Positions 53,393 through 62,630 of a stretch of 64,000 nucleotides of DNA are shown here, one piece after another. Position 1 is the stretch's first letter, and every line of letters starts with the position of its first letter. Position numbers and translations under genes: made by a program. This stretch comes from Adiantum capillus-veneris (lineage: Eukaryota > Streptophyta > Polypodiopsida > Polypodiales > Pteridaceae), in NCBI GenBank assembly GCA_014529385.2, contig CM043958.1, forward strand, positions 90,483,025 to 90,547,024, in the 5' to 3' direction. The notes beneath the pieces were generated by a model that worked only from the letters and a program-made list of their open reading frames with translations, was not told where the DNA came from and ran no database searches.

Positions 53393-54150
53393 TCATCGTA
53401 GGCTTTCTCTCATCTTGAGCAGTGATTCATATCTTGCATGTGGAGCCAATAGCGTCGGGCCGAATATATCTGTGCTGATTGTGAAGAAGCCGGTGTAGAA
53501 AGCTTCTTCAAAGGCCTGGAGGTGATAGGATGGCAAAAACATGATTTTTTGATACAATGCATGTATCACCTCCTTGGAAGGCTGACCAGACAGATCGTAT
53601 GCACATCTATATGTATCTTGAAAGAAGAAGATACTGTCTGTCGCCTGGCCTGGTTTGAACGTCTCAAAGACTACCAAAAGTATTTTGCAAATCTTTCTCA
53701 TCATAATGCAAGATAGGTCAGGCGAGCCAGTGAACAATTTGATGCCACTCGTTAGGGTTTTCACCATGTATTGCTCACTTATTCTCTCGCCCGCCTTCAC
53801 ATCTGGCAGCTTCGGGTAATTTAGCCAAGTAGGTTGGCTTCTTTGCAATAGTTCATGGGCCTTCCACGTCCGCATCCTTGGTAGTGGGCCAAAACTTAGG
53901 GTGCCTCTACCAGATGGATTAGATATTGTGGATACTTTGTCAGCCATTCCTTTCTCCACCTAGGTTGAGAGTCGACTATCAACTTTACCCCTTCAGGCTT
54001 GGAGATGTCTGCTTTGTACATTGGCACCGTTGGCTCCTCTCTGATCTGCTTGTTGATTGTGGGAGCTTCATATTTCAGTAGAGGATATGCGAGAGAGGGC
54101 TGTAGCCATTCACGCCGTAGGTTGCTGGCATCTATCTTCTCAATAGTCAT
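53393..54150 (-). pseudogene. C-terminal domain of the G protein
   Basis: Two overlapping frames: DASNLRREWLQPSLAYPLLK and WRKEWLTKYPQYLIHLVEAP, then after a one-base shift WKAHELLQRSQPTWLNYPKL, PDVKAGERISEQYMVKTLTS, MMRKICKILLVVFETFKPGQ, FFFQDTYRCAYDLSGQPSKE and ISTDIFGPTLLAPHARYESL. The composition is that of a real folded, aromatic-rich domain. I know no family name for it; it may be a specific capsid or nucleic-acid-binding part. Confidence 0.55.
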
Positions 54151-54222
54151 TGATTTAAAGACCCTCTGCTCCCATTCTAAAGCTTCTCTAGCTGTGTCTT
54201 TGACTGCTGCTTCTATTGCCTT

Positions 54223-54971
54223 TTACATCTTCTCTTCTTCTTCTTGTGTCAGATCTTGTAGCTCTTGAGAGGGTCCTACAAGGATTTCCTCTTGCATGGT
54301 GGTGTCCACAGGATCTGCCACATTCTCTAAGTCTATTCCCTCCATGGCTGCTGGCCCTGTGCTAAACTGCTCTTCGGTTTGCTGTTGGCCTCTCAGCTCT
54401 TCTATTTGCTTCTGAAATGTCTTCTTTTCTGCTACAGCTTGTTCTCCCATATTCACAAGGAGGTCGTTTAGATCTGCATTTATCTTTTCCGCCTCTTCGA
54501 GTTTTCTCTTGATGGTTTCTAGCTCATTTTGCATTACTTTGTGCTCTTCTTCCATGTGGGTTTGCATGACCACTGAACCCTCGGCCATCATCAGCCTCTG
54601 CTTTCTCTCTAAGGTTAACTCGTTTTGGATCTCTTTCATTTGTTCTTCATAAAGCTCCGTCTCTGAAGTGGTGTGAGTCGAGCTAGCAGCTCTAACTCTG
54701 GCAGGAGATGCCCGTAGCCGCTGTGGATGGTTTGATCCTTGACTTTAATCTGGTCTTTTAATTCGATTACCTCATCCTGGCTAGCTTCCTGTTGTATCTC
54801 TGCCTTCTCTTTGGCATTCCGCATGGCTTCCACTTCCTTGGACTCTTCAGCCAGTTGTAGGGTTAGGTTGTCCCTTTCCCTCTCTGCATCTGTCAATGTC
54901 TTACTGAGTTTTGTGTATTCTTCTTCAGGTCTTTGTAGTCTTTGAGCTGCTGCCTGATTTTCTCTTTCCAT
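54223..54971 (-). pseudogene. Coiled-coil segment of the G protein
   Basis: Heptad-rich: EYTKLSKTLTDAERERDNLT, LQLAEESKEVEAMRNAKEKA and DEVIELKDQIKVKDQT; after a frame change ELTLERKQRLMMAEGSVVMQ and ELETIKRKLEEAEKINADLN, then an acidic tail ending LTQEEEEKM. Two adjoining frames overlap by a few bases, showing one frameshift in a formerly continuous coil of over 200 residues. Confidence 0.7.
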
Positions 54972-55997
54972 CTCCCGACATCTTTACAATGCCGTGGCTA
55001 GACTGGCTTGCAGCTCTGCTTCTTCTCTATGTGCCCTTGGATTTGTTTTTGGAGAGAGTCAACTTCAGATTTGATCAGAACTTCATTGGCTTTGAGATTA
55101 GCCATCTCACTTTCCGTGGCCATTGATTATGCCTTGAGCCCGGCTAGCTTGTTCATCACCACATCTCAATAATTGGTGGGTGGCTACAGGTCCACTATAT
55201 CAGTGGCCATCTCTTTTAGTTCCACTAACCGCAGGCTCTGCATCTGTTCTTGGGCCCTGTGCTTGCCAAGTCAAATGCTACTGTCGCTGCCTGTTCTCTT
55301 GAATATCCCGCAGCTAGTAGATCTTGACATGTGCTAAACCTTCTTTCCTCTGGATCTATCTTTTCCTCTTTCTGTTCATCTTCTTCTTGCTGCTCTTGCT
55401 CTTGGCTCTTTTCTTGCTGAAAATATTGTTGTTCATCCTCCTTTTGTTGGGTTTGTGGAGGGCTACTAGGAGGTGGTGACGGCGATGGGCTGGACTCCGG
55501 GCTTGACGGTGGATTCTTCTTGAAGTCCCGGTGAAGTCCCAGTCCGCCTTGGTTTTCCGCTCTCTTTCCTGGCCTTCCTGCTCTTCTAGCACTTGCCGTA
55601 GTACTTCATCCACTTCTTCTTCTGTAAATGGGATGTTTTCTGCCGTAGTATCCAGGATCTCAAAATTTTTGATGTAATCTTCAAACCTATCTCTGTGCAC
55701 CCTTTGGGATGATCCCGACATGGCTTCCAAGGACGGCTTCCATAGCTTGCTCAAATCTCCCTCGAGGGCTCTTTCGCTCTGAAGCTTTCCATTAGCCGCT
55801 CTAGCCGTGCCGCTTTCTGTGATTTTGTCTCTTTGACCGGCACTTGTACATATTCTTTCTTTCCCTTCTTCAACTATGGTTGCTCCTCTTGCACAGTCTC
55901 TAACCGGCGCTTCAAACCTGTTGCTACCCTGGGTGCTTTGGGCGGTTCATCCTCTTTATCTTCCTTGAGCCTTAGCTAGTCATTCTGTGATGGAGGG
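54972..55997 (-). pseudogene. Charged linker of the G protein
   Basis: Lys/Glu-rich sequence in changing frames: LKRRLETVQEEQP, KGKKEYVQVPVKETKSQKAA, FTEEEVDEVLRQVLEEQEGQ and ESEMANLKANEVLIKSEVDS. Several stops. It joins the N-terminal domain to the coiled coil. Confidence 0.5.
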
Positions 55998-56792
55998 TCA
56001 GGCTATCTTCGCTTGGCGTGCAATCCCATAAACCACTTTCGTGATCAGCTCACCCGACACAATGTAGGTGGGATTCTTGTTGCCCATATTCACCAGATTG
56101 TCATGGATATAAGTAGCATAGTTGATCACCTTTGGCTTGCTCTTCTGCATTGCCCAGGTGAAGATTGTGGCAATGGCTCCAGGCGGAATTTTGTACTTTT
56201 GTGGCCGCTTTGTACACATATGGAAGTACTGGTTATAAAGTTGGCTCATGATAGCCACTTTAGGGTTTGCAATGTCTTCAAAGGTGTAGTTGCTCTTCTT
56301 TTCAGAGTACACCTTGACTTCATCTCTTCTTTTGGTTACACTATCCCCTTTGTTGGAGAGGTCTAGTGCTGCTGCCACCACTCTCTTTGTGATTACAATC
56401 ACAGTGTCTGGCTTGCCCTGCAAATCTGTAACTCTGGCCACTCCATCTTCTTTGATTATAGTCACAAACTCCCATACTCTTTTTATGTCAATTCCTGCCT
56501 GCACAGCTTCAAAATAGTTATGGAGATCTATTTTTTTCAGGTACTCTGCCATCTTGCTTCTGACAAACTCATTGAGCTCCCGAGGTAGCATGGGTAGCTC
56601 TATTGCATTTCCTTCCGTATCTTTGAACACGCCTTGGTAGATCTTCAGATCATTCGACTCTAGCAAGTCCTCTTGAATCCACGTGCTGGTTGGCTTTAGA
56701 GTTCCTTCTGGTATGACAAACGGCTCCACTTCTTCCAAGTAATCTTTTATCGTCATTCTCTTCTTCTTTGCCGGTGATTTTGTAGCTGCCAT
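55998..56792 (-). CDS. N-terminal domain of the G protein
   Basis: 264-residue open frame from ATG 56792 (MAATKSPAKKKRMTIKDYLE). Features: a basic start, then EPFVIPEGTLKPTSTWIQED, MLPRELNEFVRSKMAEYLKK, RVWEFVTIIKEDGVARVTDL, VIVITKRVVAAALDLSNKGD, NPKVAIMSQLYNQYFHMCTK and PPGAIATIFTWAMQKSKPKV, ending VVYGIARQAKIA. The central pattern (a short nuclear-like start, an xxFY/WEF...I block, a second block with the ...INYATYIHDNL order) recalls the plant retrotransposon N-terminal domain annotated as putative plant transposon protein, but the match is from memory and weak. The absence of stops across 264 codons suggests recent function. Confidence 0.6.
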   Translation of the reverse strand: MAATKSPAKKKRMTIKDYLEEVEPFVIPEGTLKPTSTWIQEDLLESNDLKIYQGVFKDTEGNAIELPMLPRELNEFVRSKMAEYLKKIDLHNYFEAVQAGIDIKRVWEFVTIIKEDGVARVTDLQGKPDTVIVITKRVVAAALDLSNKGDSVTKRRDEVKVYSEKKSNYTFEDIANPKVAIMSQLYNQYFHMCTKRPQKYKIPPGAIATIFTWAMQKSKPKVINYATYIHDNLVNMGNKNPTYIVSGELITKVVYGIARQAKIA

Positions 56793-56958
56793 AGATCCTG
56801 TTGCACTCAATAGTCCGAAGTTAGCGTTTTTTCCAGATCAGCTGAGAAACTGAGTTTTAACTATCCAAATGACTTGAAAATTGAAAATAAAACTTAGAAG
56901 GAAGTTTGGAAACCCTGCATGTGCTCACAATATAATTCTGGCCAAATTTTATCATTTA

Positions 56959-57895
56959 GACATCCTACGCGTAGGATGTCTTTTTCATTAGTTTTTGGTG
57001 AAACTTGGCATGCTGGTGGCCCTTGGCCTGTGGAACATGGCTATGTGATTGGAATTGGGTTTGGGTATCAAAAAGTGCATTTTTCAGGCTTTAGGCTCAC
57101 AAATTGGGTAGGATGTCCACAACAGGTGGCAAATGATATTCAAATGGATTGAAATTTGATATATGGGCTCCTTGCACCATGGTAATGGCTTCCATGATGT
57201 CATTTCTTGCACAGAAGGTCAAAATCATGCTCGAGACATCCTACATGTAGGATGTCTTTTTCATCAAAATAGCTTGAGATTTATTCTGTGGGTAGCTCTT
57301 GGCCTGTGGAACATGGCTATGCTCTTGGATTTTGATTTGGACAAGAATTGGTGTTGGTAAGACCCTGTGTAGTGTTTTTGGGCTCAAAAAGTGCATCTTT
57401 GAGGTGATGGGGGCCAAAAGTGATGGGAATGGCTTGAAACTTGATATATGATCTCTTGAAGGTGATATGAAGAGATCTGGAATTGTAAAACACCATCTGT
57501 GGGCCAAAAATGTCATTTAGACATCCTACGTGTAGGATGTCTATTTCATCATTTTTTGCATGTGACCACACATGGAAAAAAGACATTTAGACATCCTACG
57601 TGTAGGATGTCTATTTCATCATTTTTGCATGTGACCACACAGATTGGTTGGCAATGTGCCCATGAATGTATTGTGCAAGTTTCATGTGATTTGGACAAGT
57701 TTTGGAAGGTCCCTGGCCTATTTTTGCCTCTATGCCATGACTTTGCGTTTTTTCATGCATATGAGGTCAATTGTTGTCCAATTGTGATGAAACTTGGTGG
57801 CTAGCATGTAAAGGCTATTTAGAAACTTTGTGTGATGAGAGATGTTGGGGTTGGTCCCCAAAAATGGCCTTGAGACATCCTACGCGTAGGATGTC
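56959..57895. repeat. 280-bp repeat array with a 22-bp palindrome
   Basis: A palindrome with core ACATCCTACGCGTAGGATGT occurs at 56959-56980, 57235-57256, 57520-57541, 57590-57611 and 57874-57895 (spacing 276, 285, 70 and 284). Centres read GCGT, ATGT, GTGT, GTGT and GCGT, so three copies are perfect palindromes and two have a central mismatch. A half-site lies at about 57109. Shared flanks (TTGGCCTGTGGAACATGGCT twice; CAAAAAGTGCAT twice; GAAAYTTGATATATG twice) show degenerate tandem units of about 280 bp. Confidence 0.9.
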
Positions 57896-57899
57896 TCCT

Positions 57900-59429
57900 G
57901 ATGAAATTTTTACTGAAAATGCTACTTGTGCCTGCCTTGAGCCCCCCTGAGTCCCTTTTAAGCCATATTTCAACAAAAAAGTCAAATAGATAGAAAGTAA
58001 CTCCCTATGTGGATTTCAGAGCCTCCGAGCCATTTTTTGACTTTTGGAGTGCTTTTCCGCGATGAGATTTCTTGATGTTGGTCTCCATAGCTTCCCTATC
58101 CCTTGGGAATCCTTGTCGTATGGTTTTTGTCGACTTTGGCTTCACAGGAGCTCCATTTGGCAATTTGTCGCTCTAGAAGCACCCGTGGTTGCATTTTCAT
58201 GTCTTTGATGACTTGTGGTGGTCTACCACCATAGGACTTGGTTGTTGATGGTCTAGGAAAGCCGCTCGTGAAGTTTGGTGGCAAACGGACATGCGGTTTG
58301 GCCGCGAGAGCTATTTGACGCTTTGTGTATCTGATGCCGTTTCTGAAGTTTAGTGCCGCTTCGGGTCACATTTTGGTCATGTGGGCTACATAGACTTGTT
58401 GAGCATGCCGAGATGCTCCTACCCATGAGTTTTGGTAGCATTTGGGCGCCTTTCTGTCGATCTCCCATTTGGTGGCCTCTTGCGGGAATCTAGGAATTAG
58501 GGTTTTTCCCGATGGTTTTCTACTGCCTTTGGGCATCCAAGAGTGGTCTCCTACACTAGGGTAAGCTGCCGATGAAGCTTCATTGATTTGGGTTAGCCGT
58601 TAGGTGGTCACTTCTACTTGTAGGTCTCTCCTGCTCGCTTTCTGTGTGAACCCTACGCTAGTTTTCGCGACAAAACGACAAACATGCGCGAAAAGCTCAA
58701 GGTGGTGAGCCTACCTCTCATGTCTGGAGCTCGTCGGGTGGTCATGTGCGTCGTAGAAGCTGCTGGAAGTCCTGTTCGCTCTAGGTGGCAAAAGCTCTCT
58801 CTCAAAAGTCAATAGTGGAAATGAGCTTAAAATGAAGTGAAAATTTCTTATAATAGGGGTCCCCGAACCACTTTTCATGAAATTTGACATGTGCTCCCAA
58901 CTTCTTGCGAGATGCGGTTTAGGCTCAAAAATTTCTTGATTTGGATTCCATTTGCCTAGTTTTCGAGAAATTTGACGTTTCGGCTAAAATCTGGCCAAAA
59001 CACGCTTTCCGCTCCAGTCTCATAATTGCACCCCCATTCTACCATAGGTTGTCCTATAGTCACTGATCATCCCCATATTTTTTTTTTCATTACGATCATT
59101 TTTCACCTGCTTTTTGTATTTTTGAAGTTTTTTTGCCAAAAATTAGTAAAATTAAAAGGAAAATAGCAAATTAAACCCAAAAAATCCCCAAAAATTAGAA
59201 TAAATCAAAAACATCCCCACAAAACCTTTTATACACTCACATGCAATTTTTATGGCTGGATTTCTCCATTTTATCAATATTTTGTACGAAAAATGGCTAT
59301 TTTCAATTATATAAACACACATAGGAGCTTGATTTGGCGTTTGGCCCCATATACTTGTGGATTCATGCTGTATAAGTGCATATGTACTTGGGTTAGTCCA
59401 GAAAATTTCGTAATCAAACAACAACCCTA
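57900..59429. other. No gene recognised
   Basis: Short frames only, AT-rich between 59080 and 59300. Possibly the remaining leader or 5' LTR of G, but no copy of the 53-kb LTR is visible. Confidence 0.4.
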
Positions 59430-60302
59430 GCCACACAAGTTTTATGTGGTTGAGGATGAGAGCACACAACACCCCATGTTGTTGGGACAACCTTGGCAAA
59501 AAGACTATAATGTGCAGATAGATTGGAATGCGAATGCAGTCAAAATTCAGACAGCACACGAACAACAGGTGATATCCTTTGCTCAGCAACCCCGGAAGAA
59601 TCAACTGCCAGCAATGCAATCACTGGACAAAGAACCAAAAGGAAGGGTGCCACTAAAGAACAACATGATACCCAATGCGAACAAACAGGGAACGCCAACC
59701 ATGTTCACTACAAACATAAAACAACACCGACCGCAGTGAAAAGATCAAGGTTACCAACACGAGAACGACAGGTATGGGTGCGGAAGGATATAAATGACAT
59801 GGCAAACAAACCACAATACAACAGAAGAAATCAAAAGGAGAAGACAATTCAATCAAAAACCAAGGGAATAAGACAGATATGGATCCCAAATAAAATGCTC
59901 AGCAACTACTTAAATGCAACTCGCATTTGGATCTCGAAACCGAAGCAATAGGAACTCCCTTCAGTACAAGCAACATCGCACATGAAACCGGCAAACCGAT
60001 CTATGTGGGTGCAAAGCAGCAGCAAAACCATGACAACCGAGGAAGTAGCAACACACCTAGAAAAACCGGCAAAACAAAGCTACATATGGAAAGCCAAAGA
60101 GACAAAGTCTATGGCCAATTCAACCAAGAAAATTCTCTCCAAGGAGATGACTACGGCCATATCGATAGTAGCGGCAAAGCAAGCGACTTTTGCAAGAACG
60201 ACAATCAAACAAAGAGCGGCGGAATTACAACTTTTACTTGCAAAGAAAATCCGCCTACCAAATCAACAACAAACAGGACACCTCAACGGCGAATGCCAAT
60301 AA
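59430..60302 (+). pseudogene. Gypsy protease C-terminal half and linker, plus strand
   Basis: HKFYVVEDESTQHPMLLGQP, then WQKDYNVQIDWNANAVKIQ, is the end of a gypsy aspartic protease (LLGxPW). It is followed by the protease-RT linker region in mixed frames (VRKDINDMANKPQYNRRNQK, IWIPNKMLSNYLNATRIWI, TTEEVATHLEKPAKQSYIWK, ATFARTTIKQRAAELQLLLA). It may be the missing half of the protease at 60660-60947 on the other strand, separated by an inversion. Confidence 0.65.
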
Positions 60303-60659
60303 GCATATTGCTTATACCCTTCTCTTGCACAACATTAATTTTTCCATGCATTGATCGAGTCTGCATCATATAGGGCCACATTACACGGCCAAGCATTAGC
60401 ACAATTTTTTCAACCCATGCACGACACATACTTCGAGGCGATACCTTGTCGTTCGGGAGGACTCCGGCTAGGAGGGTGGGAGCCATTTCAATGCGGACCC
60501 AATGGTGGAAAAAGCAAAAAAGGGCATGTTTTTCGACTATTTTTAAATATATTGATGTATTTGTATATGCAATATAATCTAGCCCAATGATTTCAGCGAA
60601 TGTGATGTACTACTTTCTAGCACTTGTGTAGTAGGATGTAGTTGACCTGTGGGCTTGAT
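60303..60659. other. Junction between plus and minus gypsy parts
   Basis: A frame on plus (60351-60590) reads HDTYFEAIPCRSGGLRLGGW without a family match. An inversion breakpoint probably lies here. Confidence 0.4.
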
Positions 60660-60947
60660 CTATTTGTATAATCCGTAAGATATTAGATTTGCTTGAGCTC
60701 CAGAATCAAGTAATGCCGTCGATTCAACTTGATTGCTACCCACTTTGACTGCAATTATTGGCTCCACTGTGTCTTCCTCAAAATTCATTAGTCGAATAGC
60801 ATTTATTCGCAATGGTGATCCACACTGTTGTTGTTGTCGTAGAAGCTGTCTTTTTGCAATGCGTTCTTTTGCTTCTGCTTGAGCTTCTCCTCGTATTCTC
60901 TGTTTTTCCTTCATTCGTTGTTTTTCTTGATGGATTTGTTGAAGCAT
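60660..60947 (-). CDS. Coil and protease N-terminal half after the integrase of F
   Basis: MLQQIHQEKQRMKEKQRIRG, then EAQAEAKERIAKRQLLRQQQ, is a charged helical stretch. The protease start is VEPIIAVKVGSNQVESTALL followed by DSGAQANLISYGLYK, with an intact DSGA active site. It is in the same frame as the integrase tail (CRLKKYHLPLT) with one stop between. A protease downstream of integrase is not the normal gypsy order. Confidence 0.7.
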   Translation of the reverse strand: MLQQIHQEKQRMKEKQRIRGEAQAEAKERIAKRQLLRQQQQCGSPLRINAIRLMNFEEDTVEPIIAVKVGSNQVESTALLDSGAQANLISYGLYK

Positions 60948-61002
60948 ATTCTGTGTTAGTGGTAAATGATATTTCTTTAATCGACACCCACTAATCTAAT
61001 TT

Positions 61003-62563
61003 GGCATTTCTTCTCCTGCTAATGTAGCAAGCTTGACAGCTCCACTTTGTGATAAATCACTAATCACAAAGGGTCCCATCCCTCTCTTTTTAAGTTTCTT
61101 GGCATGTTGTTTCAAGGTATAAACAAGTACATAATCACATGTTTTGAACTCTTTCGTGCGGACATGCTTGTCAAAAAACTCTTTTTGTCTTCTCTTTTTA
61201 GCATAGATAGAAGCTACAACTCATAAGCGAAGTTCATCTAGCTTTTCAAGATCCTATATTCTTGAAGAGAGCTCATGCCCTGTCCATTCTAAGCATTTCG
61301 CTACTCGTAGAGTTGGAATTAAAAACTCTATGGGTAATATAGCATTTAGGCCAAACACCATGTTGTACGGTGTTGTTCCTATTGATGTTTTGTAAGCTAC
61401 CCTGTATGCCCATAGTGTTGAGTGTAATTGCTGATCCCAGTCTGTTCTTGACTCTGATACAATTTTAGTGAGAACCGTGCATAGTGTTTTATTTGTGGCC
61501 TCAACTTGTCCATTTGCCTGTGGATGATATGGAGCAGATTTTCTATGTATGACCATGAATTCCTCTAGCAGATATTCAATGACTTCACTAAGAAATGTGT
61601 TCCTTGATCACTGACAATTTCTATTGGTAAACCGTATCGTACAAAGACATTCTCATACAAAAATTGTGCAGTGGTTCGTGCATCTGCTTTTTGTGTTGCC
61701 TTGGCTTCCGCCCATTTTGTGAGATAGTCCGTTAGCCACAATGATATATAGGGTATGGGTGCGATATGCAGGGAGTGAAATAGGTCCCACAAAATCAATG
61801 CCCCATTTTGCAAATGCCCTTGCTCCCATCATTGGCCGTAGTGGCATCTCATCTCTCTTTATAGGCACCTTGGTGCGTTGACAAGCGTCACAACGCTTTA
61901 CAAACTCTTCAACATCCATATGCAATGTAGGCCACCATATTCTTGCGTTTAAGACAATTTTTGTGGTCTTATTGCCTGAAAAATAGCCTCCACTTATTCC
62001 GCAATGTGCGTGTTTTAGAATCAGCAGGTATTCACGTTCACTTGCACAAATTCTAAGTTGATTGTCCTTTCCTCGCTTATAGAGTTGATTTTCAATTAAA
62101 TTATAGTCACGAGCCTCCAACTCTATAGCCCTTTTCCGTGCTCTTGTTATGTTTTCAGGAAATGTCCTTGTGGCTAAGAAATCAATGATATATTCACTCC
62201 ATGCAGGTGCAATGTTTACCTGAAACAATGTCGTGTGATCCACTGGTCGTTTGGCACTACATATAGTACAATTGTTAACAAAAGCATGTGTGTCAGCGTA
62301 CATAGTTGGCCAATAAACCCCTAATTGCTTCAGTCTTTGGTGTGTTTTCAATGTTGAACAATGAAATGCACATCTTGGACATGTGCTTCTTCAAGATAAC
62401 ATTCAAATTCTTTCGGATTTATACATAATCGTAGAATTTGGTCCGATCCTAGATGATACAGCCGTCCTGCAATCAACTGGAAGTTTTTTTTTTCGAATTG
62501 TTTGTTGTTTGGATCTGTCTTTCTTGTTATCAAACCTACTTCCAAAGGAAAGAATGCTAACAA
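61003..62563 (-). pseudogene. Integrase of F
   Basis: The zinc-binding region appears twice: a first degraded finger (QLGVYWPTMYADTHAFVNNC, then TICSAKR) and a complete one (ILKHAHCGISGGYFSGNKTT, IWWPTLHMDVEEFVKRCDAC). Core motifs follow: AKWGIDFVGPISLPAYRTHT (first Asp), LPIEIVSDQGTHF (second Asp) and SAPYHPQANGQVEATNKTLC (Glu). Then WAYRVAYKTSIGTTPYNMVF and LNAILPIEFLIPTLRVAKCL, and the C-terminal GPFVISDLSQSGAVKLATL and CRLKKYHLPLT. Four frames with few stops: fairly young. Confidence 0.85.
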
Positions 62564-62630
62564 TTTCCTGAGACCATTTGGGTATCCTTTTCAATATTGA
62601 AAAGATACGCGTCAGGTATGTCATCATCTA

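Larger units (their letters stand above)
52408..57900 (-). mobile_element. LTR-type element G with a coiled-coil gag-like protein
   Basis: A candidate minus-strand element: an LTR-like segment at about 52408-53340, a purine tract next to it, then one long broken coding region (53393-56792) and a leader with a repeat array. No protease, RT or integrase motif is present. Large LTR elements lacking pol (LARD-type) fit. A matching 5' LTR is not evident to the right, so the right border is uncertain. Confidence 0.5.

Noticed and set aside
59152-59619. 155-residue hydrophobic minus ORF
   Set aside because: Overlaps the gypsy protease fragment in the other strand and an AT-rich stretch; no family match.
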